The notes beneath the pieces were generated by a model, which made no database searches, was not told the origin of the DNA, and was given only the letters and a program-made list of their open reading frames with translations. Below, piece by piece: positions 25,804 through 30,695 of a stretch of DNA of 30,695 nt (positions are counted from its first letter, which is position 1; every line of letters begins with the position of its first letter). This DNA is from JBEIDK01 sp040383485 (GTDB taxonomy: Bacteria > Bacteroidota > Bacteroidia > UBA4408): positions 1 to 30,695 of the forward strand of contig JBEIDK010000027.1 of assembly GCA_040383485.1 (NCBI GenBank), given 5' to 3'. The position numbers and the translations under genes are program-made.

Positions 25804-26106
25804 ATGATATACCATATTACTACTGAAGAAGACTGGAATAATGCAATTAAACTGAATTATTATGAATGTGATTCTCTGTTAAAAGAAGGTTTTATTCATA
25901 CATCATTATTTGAACAAGTAAAAGGAGTTTATGAGAGATACTATTTAAACTCGGAAAATCTTGTTGTTTTATGCATTGAAGAAACAATACTTAATAGTAA
26001 ACTCATTTTCGAAAAATCAACTAATCAAGAAATGTATCCACACATATATGGCAGGATAAATATAGATGCTGTAGTAGAAATAAAAAACCTTGAATATTTC
26101 TTTTAA
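25804..26106 (+). CDS. DUF952 family protein
   Basis: The 100-residue soluble protein shows DUF952 traits: YHITTEEDWNNA at the start (3-14), KEGFIHTSLFEQVKGVYERYY in the middle (27-47), and the ending MYPHIYGRINIDAVVEI (78-94). The function of the family is unknown; the conserved His in GFIHTS and in PHIYG resembles a glutathione-S-transferase- or ADP-ribosyl-transferase-like small pocket protein, but I cannot assign activity. It is separated from the cyclase-family gene by two bases, so the two are surely on one message. Its last codons also form the stem of the rseP terminator on the other strand. Confidence 0.85.
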   Translation: MIYHITTEEDWNNAIKLNYYECDSLLKEGFIHTSLFEQVKGVYERYYLNSENLVVLCIEETILNSKLIFEKSTNQEMYPHIYGRINIDAVVEIKNLEYFF

Positions 26107-26118
26107 AAATATTCAAGG
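26081..26118 (-). terminator. Intrinsic terminator of rseP, overlapping the DUF952 3' end
   Basis: CCTTGAATATTT (26088-26099) pairs perfectly with AAATATTCAAGG (26107-26118) around a 7-base loop. On the minus strand the stem is followed by TTTTTT (26087-26082). On the plus strand no T run follows, so it works mainly for rseP, while one arm and the T run lie inside DUF952 coding sequence. Confidence 0.75.
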
Positions 26119-26140
26119 CATATAAAAGTGTGCTATTTTA

Positions 26141-27460
26141 TTATTTGAAAAGTCGCATAATATCATTACCATTGGCGAAGATAAGTAAGCCTAAAAGTAA
26201 AACCATACCAGCAGTCTGAGCGTACTCCATAAATTTTTCATTTGGTTTTCTACTTGTAATCATTTCATAGAGTAAAAAAATTACATGACCACCATCTAAA
26301 GCAGGAATTGGGAGTATATTCATTACTGCAAGCACAATAGAGAAGAAGGCTGTAATATTCCAGAAACTTAACCAATCCCATGTAGGTGAAAACACCTTAC
26401 CGAAGGTGATAAAACCACCTAGGGATTCATAACCTTTTACTTCTGAATTAAAAATTAATTTGAATTGTTTTATATAGTCAGTTAACGTTGTAAATGCTTT
26501 TTTTGTGCCTGCGGGAATTGCTTCAACAAAAGTATAATCGTGTTTTGTAACATTGAATATTTTATCTAAAGTAGTTGGCACTAAACCAAGAAAACCCTTT
26601 TCAGTTACTTTTGCTTTTAAATCAATATTCTTTCCATTTCTTAATACTGTAACTATTACTTCTTTATTTTTGTACTTAGTAATTTCATTTCTAAAGTCAT
26701 TAAAGTAAGGAGTTGGTATACCATTTAAAGCAACGATATAATCATTGATTTTAATACCTGCCTGTTCCCCATTTTTTATTGAATTGAATTCCGCAACTTG
26801 AAATGGAAACCTTGGTGAAATAAAATCGGCAGTATTTTTAATTATTTTACCAATGTCTGACATGTTAATATTAATCTCAATTGGCTCACCGTCTCTAATA
26901 ATTTGAACGGTTTTGGCTTGTTCCATAATTATTTGCACTGGAACTTTTTTGAAATTTTCAATAACAATTCCATCAACGCTAACAATTTTATCACCATCTT
27001 TAAATCCTACCTTTCTAGCCAAACTATCAGTAGCTATGCCATATTTAAGATCCTTGCTTGCAATAAATTCTTCGCCATAATAACTAAGAACACATATATA
27101 AATAAGTATCCCTAAAATTAAGTTCACAGTTACACCACCAATCATAATAATAAGCCTTTGCCAAGTTGGTTTGCTTCTAAACTCCCAAGGTTGTGGAGGT
27201 AAACTCATCTGTTCTTTGTCCATGCTTTCATCAATCATTCCAGATATTTTAACATATCCACCAAGGGGCAACCAACCAATACCATATTCAGTTTCTCCTT
27301 TTTTACGTTTAAAAAGCGAGAAATAAGGGTCGAAGAAAAGATAAAATTTTTCTACTCTTGTTTTGAAAAGTTTTGATGGTATAAAGTGACCCAATTCGTG
27401 CAAAACAATAAGCAGTGATAAGCTCAATATAAGCTGTGCTGCTTTAATTAAAATTTCCAT
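26141..27460 (-). CDS. rseP: Site-2 intramembrane metalloprotease RseP
   Basis: RseP cuts transmembrane anti-sigma factors and remnant signal peptides inside the inner membrane. The 439-residue product has the zinc motif HELGH in the first helix (H21, E22, H25), two PDZ-like regions between about 130 and 300 (EGD-type loops such as KVGFKDGDKIVSVDGI and GEQAGIKINDYIVALNGI), and the third zinc ligand motif NILPIPALDGGHV (381-393; D389). Four membrane helices fit the family. The start ATG at 27460 is five bases after the TPM gene stop, so it is probably the last gene of a run with LemA and TPM proteins. It could take part in an ECF sigma-factor stress pathway, but no sigma or anti-sigma gene is in view. 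Confidence 0.94.
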   Translation of the reverse strand: MEILIKAAQLILSLSLLIVLHELGHFIPSKLFKTRVEKFYLFFDPYFSLFKRKKGETEYGIGWLPLGGYVKISGMIDESMDKEQMSLPPQPWEFRSKPTWQRLIIMIGGVTVNLILGILIYICVLSYYGEEFIASKDLKYGIATDSLARKVGFKDGDKIVSVDGIVIENFKKVPVQIIMEQAKTVQIIRDGEPIEININMSDIGKIIKNTADFISPRFPFQVAEFNSIKNGEQAGIKINDYIVALNGIPTPYFNDFRNEITKYKNKEVIVTVLRNGKNIDLKAKVTEKGFLGLVPTTLDKIFNVTKHDYTFVEAIPAGTKKAFTTLTDYIKQFKLIFNSEVKGYESLGGFITFGKVFSPTWDWLSFWNITAFFSIVLAVMNILPIPALDGGHVIFLLYEMITSRKPNEKFMEYAQTAGMVLLLGLLIFANGNDIMRLFK

Positions 27461-27465
27461 ATTAT

Positions 27466-27900
27466 TTATTTACCGAAAGAAATATCGTTTGTAAGTTCGT
27501 TAGTATCATTATTATTATAGGGGAAATATGTTTTTAGCTTTTCGCCACAAAGGTAAATCGCTCTTGAAATACCTTCGGCAAAATTAGAATCGGCAAATTG
27601 GCCTTTCATTGCTGCAGCAACTTCATTCCAAAAGTTAGTTGGTACAACTTTGTTAATACCACTATCGCCATAAATTGCAAATTTCTTCGAATTTGTAGCT
27701 ACATAAATAATTACCCCATTTCTTTCTTGGGTTTCGTTCATCTTTAACTGATTAAACACCTCAATAGCCCTTTCTAATGGCAGCTCATAATTACATTCAG
27801 ATTCAATATGTACCTTTATTTCTCCTGAAGTTTGTAATTCAGCAGCAGCAATTACTTGCAAAATATTATCCTCTTGAGATTTAGAAAGAAATTCTTTCAT
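27466..27900 (-). CDS. TPM-domain protein (TLP18.3/Psb32/MOLO-1 fold)
   Basis: I start this at ATG 27900 (144 residues), seven bases after the LemA stop. A longer frame from 27978 overlaps the LemA gene and adds an N-terminus with no family likeness. The TPM core runs through most of the protein: AAAELQTSGEIKVHIE near the start, ERNGVIIYVATNSKKFAIYGDSGINKVVP in the middle, and FWNEVAAAMKGQFADSNFAEGISRAIYLCGEKL towards the end. There is no signal peptide or membrane helix, so it is the soluble short form, unlike the larger membrane-bound TPM proteins that often accompany LemA. Function is unclear; TPM domains may act as phosphatase-like or assembly factors. It sits between LemA and rseP. Confidence 0.85.
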   Translation of the reverse strand: MKEFLSKSQEDNILQVIAAAELQTSGEIKVHIESECNYELPLERAIEVFNQLKMNETQERNGVIIYVATNSKKFAIYGDSGINKVVPTNFWNEVAAAMKGQFADSNFAEGISRAIYLCGEKLKTYFPYNNNDTNELTNDISFGK

Positions 27901-27907
27901 TTTGTTC

Positions 27908-28498
27908 TTAAAATTTAACTTCAGGAGCTTTTTCGCTTCCAGCAGCAGCTTCAAAAAACACCTTAGGCTGCATTCCATAAAGGCCAGCTAAAATATTACT
28001 TGGAAATTTTTTAATGTAGACATTGTATTCTCCAACCATATCATTGAATCTATTTCGTTCAACATTAATTCTGTTCTCCGTTCCTTCGAGTTGAGCTTGA
28101 AGTTCTAAAAAATTTTGATTTGCTTTTAATTCCGGATACTTTTCTACACTTACAAGTAATCTTGATAATGATGAAGACAAACCATCTTGAGCAGATTGGA
28201 ATTGTTTCATTGTTTCGGGTGTTAGCTTGCTTGCATCTATATTTACACTTGTGGCTTTTGCACGAGCCTGAGTTACTTCGGTAAGCGTTGACTTTTCAAA
28301 TTCAGCGTAACCTTTAACAGTACTAACTAAATTAGGAATTAAATCGGAGCGACGTTGATATGCGCTTTGAACATTTGCCCACTGTTTATCTACAGGTGTT
28401 TGCAGTTCAACCATTTTATTATAACGGCCTACAAAAAAACTATACAAGATTATTACACCTAATATTAATGAGCCTATTACTATTAACTTTTTATTCAT
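27908..28498 (-). CDS. LemA family protein
   Basis: The 196-residue product has one N-terminal membrane helix (4-24) and a long coiled helical domain facing the periplasm or cytoplasm. Family blocks include VDKQWANVQSAYQRRSDLIPNLV (36-58) and the later LEAQLEGTENRINVERNRFNDMVGEYNVYIKKFP, then a short tail. LemA proteins are widespread and their role is not settled; they often sit beside TPM-domain proteins, as here. The gene starts about 75 bases after the small 97-residue protein and is followed at once by the TPM gene and rseP. Confidence 0.92.
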   Translation of the reverse strand: MNKKLIVIGSLILGVIILYSFFVGRYNKMVELQTPVDKQWANVQSAYQRRSDLIPNLVSTVKGYAEFEKSTLTEVTQARAKATSVNIDASKLTPETMKQFQSAQDGLSSSLSRLLVSVEKYPELKANQNFLELQAQLEGTENRINVERNRFNDMVGEYNVYIKKFPSNILAGLYGMQPKVFFEAAAGSEKAPEVKF

Positions 28499-28573
28499 TT
28501 TATGTGATAATTTAATTTTGAATTAGTGCGTTGGTATTGTTTTTTAAATTTATTTTGGCATGAAAATTAAGTT

Positions 28574-28867
28574 TTACAAAATTTTCACCACGTGTATTCT
28601 GTTAATTGGAATAACGACACCGCCCTTTATAATAATTCTTTTGTCTGTTGTTGCCCAAATAGTAGTTTCTACTTGTTTCAGACCTTTATCATCTTCAAAA
28701 ATTATTTTAATTTTTGAGTGCTCCACATTACCAAGTGTAGTTGCTCTTTCAAGTTCATTTTGCCTTTGTGCTATTGCTTCTTTATTCTCTAAAACTTCAG
28801 TATTTGGAAAAGTTAGTTCTGGAATACTTTCTTTACTAACAATAATTGGAGTAAGTGTGTTTGACAT
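28574..28867 (-). CDS. Small conserved-looking protein of unknown function
   Basis: I do not recognise a named family. The 97-residue soluble product has a polar helical first half (ENKEAIAQRQNELERATTLG, residues 27-46) and a beta-rich second half (KIKIIFEDDKGL, then TTIWATTDKRIIIKGGVVIPINRIHVVKIL), with the look of a small barrel or PH-like sheet. It has no signal peptide, helix anchor or metal motif. It is the first gene before LemA, TPM and rseP on the same strand, with about 75 bases between it and LemA, so it may share their message. The regular strand pattern and clean codon use argue that it is a real gene rather than chance. Confidence 0.65.
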   Translation of the reverse strand: MSNTLTPIIVSKESIPELTFPNTEVLENKEAIAQRQNELERATTLGNVEHSKIKIIFEDDKGLKQVETTIWATTDKRIIIKGGVVIPINRIHVVKIL

Positions 28868-29340
28868 TTTCCTAAATATTAATTTTACAGCGCTAAATTA
28901 GTTATTTTAATGATATGAAATATTGGTTTCCTTGATTTGACAAAAATTATGATATTTTAAAATTATAAAAAACATCATTTTATTTTTACGTAACATTTAA
29001 ATAACCTCTGCGGCTCAGTTGTGATTGGCATAAATGAGTTTTTCTCTGACAGAATATTTAATCTTTTAGAATTTGTTTTTCGTGTTTCGAACATACGACA
29101 AATTTAACATTTGTTTAATATTGCAAGATGCACCTTAATAAGTGCAACTCGGCAAAGAATCAAGCTCATGCAAGTTGCCCACTTGAGGTAATAGCCCAAT
29201 ATTAAATAAAAATAAAAATTAGTTTGGTTGCGTTAATCTGTCTTAAATTTTGATTGTCGATTTTACTTACCAAACAAATAATTTAGTGAGTTGTGCAGAA
29301 CAAATTAATTTCTCTTTATTTGCTTTGAAATAAATATTTA
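28868..29340. other. Gene-free stretch with a possible folded RNA
   Basis: No credible ORF is seen between these divergent genes. A nested set of inverted repeats lies at 29098-29206 (see the ncRNA candidate). The E1 start at 29341 is preceded by TTTATTTG (29315-29322) with TTG 21 bases upstream, a weak promoter match. No terminator-like T run follows the repeats. Confidence 0.5.
29098..29206. ncRNA. Candidate structured RNA or cis-regulatory fold
   Basis: TTTAATATTG (29114-29123) pairs perfectly with CAATATTAAA (29197-29206). Inside lie two further hairpins: TGCAC / GTGCA (29129-29133 / 29142-29146) and CAAGT / ACTTG (29171-29175 / 29181-29185). Just upstream, ACAAAT / ATTTGT (29098-29103 / 29109-29114) forms another. 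The inner part is visibly richer in G and C than its flanks. Strand and expression are unknown. It could be a small RNA, a long 5' leader of the E1 gene, or chance. Confidence 0.3.
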
Positions 29341-30695
29341 ATGTCGAACATAGATAAAAGTATATTAACAAAGGCTTATCAGCTCATGTGCACTGCCAAA
29401 AGCATGTCTGAGTTATATGAAAACAATAAGGATGTAACTGCTAAATATGTTCATGCTACGTCGCGCGGACATGAAGCCATACAACTTGCTTGTGCCATGC
29501 AACTGAAACCGCAAGATTGGCTTTCTCCATATTACAGAGATGATAGTATGCTGCTTGGAATAGGATTGAAACCTTACGATTTGATGTTGCAACTACTTGC
29601 AAAAAAAGACGACCCTTTTAGTGGTGGTCGTTTATATTACTCGCACCCTAGCCTAAAGCGCGACGACATGCCAAAAATACCCATGCAAAGCAGTGCCACA
29701 GGTATGCAAGCCATACCCACTACAGGTGTGGCTTTGGCGCTTCAATATTGCGAAAAAACAAATATTCCTTATCCATACCTAAATGCTTTAAAACAGCAAA
29801 TACCTAGTAATGAATTGCCTGTTGTTGTTTGCTCTTTTGGTGATGCCAGTATTACTGAAGGGGAAGTGGCAGAGGCTTTCCAGATGGCTGCTTTAAAACA
29901 GTTGCCAATATTGTATTTGGTGCAAGACAATGGCTGGGATATTAGCGCAAATGCTGCCGAAACGCGTGCACAAGATGCTGATGAATACATAAAAGGCTTT
30001 AAAGGCATTGAGAGCAAGAGCATTGATGGTACTGATTTTTTTAAGTGCTATGATACCGTTCAAGAAATTATTAAAACAATAAGAAAAGAGCGTAGGCCTT
30101 TTTTATTGCATGCAAAAGTTCCATTACTAAATCATCATACAAGCGGTGTTAGAAAAGAATGGTATAGAGACGACTTGGAGGAAGCACAAAAGCGTGACCC
30201 GTTTAAGAGATTTACTAACCAATTGTTAGTAGAAGGTTTTGACATGCGTGAATTGAAGAAAATCGAGGACTTTGCAGCGCTTCAAGTATTACAAGATTAT
30301 AATCAGGCATTAAAAGCCGAGGACCCTACTCCCGAAGATTTATACACGCATGATTATGCTCCTACATCAATCATGCAAGAGTTAGGTGAGCGCGAACCAG
30401 TGGGAAAAGAAAAAACGGTGATGGTTGATAGTGCTTTGTTTGCAATACAAGAACTAATGTCCAAGCACAATGAGTGTTTGTTATATGGTCAAGATGTAGG
30501 AGCTAGGCTTGGAGGGGTGTTTAGAGAAGCAGCTACTTTAGCTCAAAAGTTTGGCAATCATCGTGTTTTTAATACCCCAATACAAGAAGCATTTATTATT
30601 GGCAGTACTGTTGGAATGAGTGCTGTAGGACTTAAGCCAATTGTAGAAGTACAGTTTGCAGATTATATATGGCCAGGTTTAAATCAGTTATTTAC
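29341..30695 (+). CDS. Fused 2-oxoacid dehydrogenase E1 (alpha plus start of beta), runs off the right edge
   Basis: The frame is open from ATG 29341 to the window end (451 codons), so the beta half is incomplete. Residues 1-about 345 are the E1 alpha, thiamine-diphosphate part: PYYRDDSML (64-71), the cofactor motif GDASITEGE ... QDNGWD (G167, D168 to N197), and HHTSGV (265-270). From about 358 the E1 beta half begins: VMVDSALFAIQELMSKH, LYGQDVGARLGGVFREA and FNTPIQEAFIIGSTVGM (E416 as the likely catalytic-type Glu). Such fusions are common in Bacteroidota and serve branched-chain oxoacid or pyruvate-type dehydrogenase complexes that need E2 and E3 (lpdA). The substrate is not certain. Its DNA is less AT-rich than the genes to its left. 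Confidence 0.9.
   Translation, partial: MSNIDKSILTKAYQLMCTAKSMSELYENNKDVTAKYVHATSRGHEAIQLACAMQLKPQDWLSPYYRDDSMLLGIGLKPYDLMLQLLAKKDDPFSGGRLYYSHPSLKRDDMPKIPMQSSATGMQAIPTTGVALALQYCEKTNIPYPYLNALKQQIPSNELPVVVCSFGDASITEGEVAEAFQMAALKQLPILYLVQDNGWDISANAAETRAQDADEYIKGFKGIESKSIDGTDFFKCYDTVQEIIKTIRKERRPFLLHAKVPLLNHHTSGVRKEWYRDDLEEAQKRDPFKRFTNQLLVEGFDMRELKKIEDFAALQVLQDYNQALKAEDPTPEDLYTHDYAPTSIMQELGEREPVGKEKTVMVDSALFAIQELMSKHNECLLYGQDVGARLGGVFREAATLAQKFGNHRVFNTPIQEAFIIGSTVGMSAVGLKPIVEVQFADYIWPGLNQLF

Noticed and set aside
27901..27978. Longer start for the TPM gene
   Set aside because: It overlaps LemA and gives a non-homologous leader; ATG 27900 starts at the domain.
29769..30023. 84-codon frame on the minus strand
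   Set aside because: It is antisense to the fused E1 gene, which shows the full thiamine motif.
1..30695. CRISPR arrays, insertion sequences, prophage or defence genes
   Set aside because: I saw no regular spaced repeats, transposase, integrase, terminal inverted repeats or defence-type domains.

Overview
The window reads as a stretch of chromosome from an AT-rich, aerobic member of the Bacteroidota, perhaps near Chitinophagales or Sphingobacteriales. Several signs agree: a C-terminal type IX secretion signal on an FG-GAP protein, an IPExxxVDY-family protein, a PID-CTERM-like sorting signal, a dehydrogenase E1 with alpha and beta halves fused, and promoters of the TTTG / TAnnTTTG kind. Obvious Shine-Dalgarno sequences are scarce. 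I see no phage, insertion sequence, plasmid function, CRISPR array or known defence system. Most genes are core housekeeping or cell-envelope genes.

Left part (1-5313): the start of a minus-strand TPR lipoprotein-like gene runs off the left edge. A plus-strand run follows: lspA, a WecA/TagO-type sugar-phosphate transferase, a lytic transglycosylase, a UbiA-family prenyltransferase of the MqnP kind, and a DUF58 protein. A gene-free stretch rich in stem-loops (5314-5638) ends in a shared terminator.

Middle (5639-24931), all minus strand: lpdA; the obgE / IPExxxVDY / outer-membrane-protein cluster; an MFS transporter coupled to hemW; a tiny PID-CTERM-like gene with its own strong promoter and terminator; an acyltransferase overlapping a membrane metallophosphoesterase; ahcY; a Sco-fold protein without copper-binding cysteines; cytochrome oxidase subunits IV and III; tRNA-Arg(TCG); an MsbA-like ABC exporter; the T9SS FG-GAP protein; and mutS.

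Right part (25046-30695): a plus-strand pair (cyclase family and DUF952) converges on a minus-strand cluster of a 97-residue protein, LemA, a TPM-domain protein and RseP. A 473-base gene-free stretch with a possible folded RNA follows. The window ends inside a plus-strand gene for a fused 2-oxoacid dehydrogenase E1, whose E3 partner could be the lpdA product.

The items most worth a second look are the PID-CTERM-like mini-protein, the cysteine-less Sco protein with a terminator just in front of its start, the folded non-coding stretch at about 29098-29206, and the recurring placement of terminators directly before downstream start codons. None is clearly a new system. All motif and hairpin calls were made by eye.
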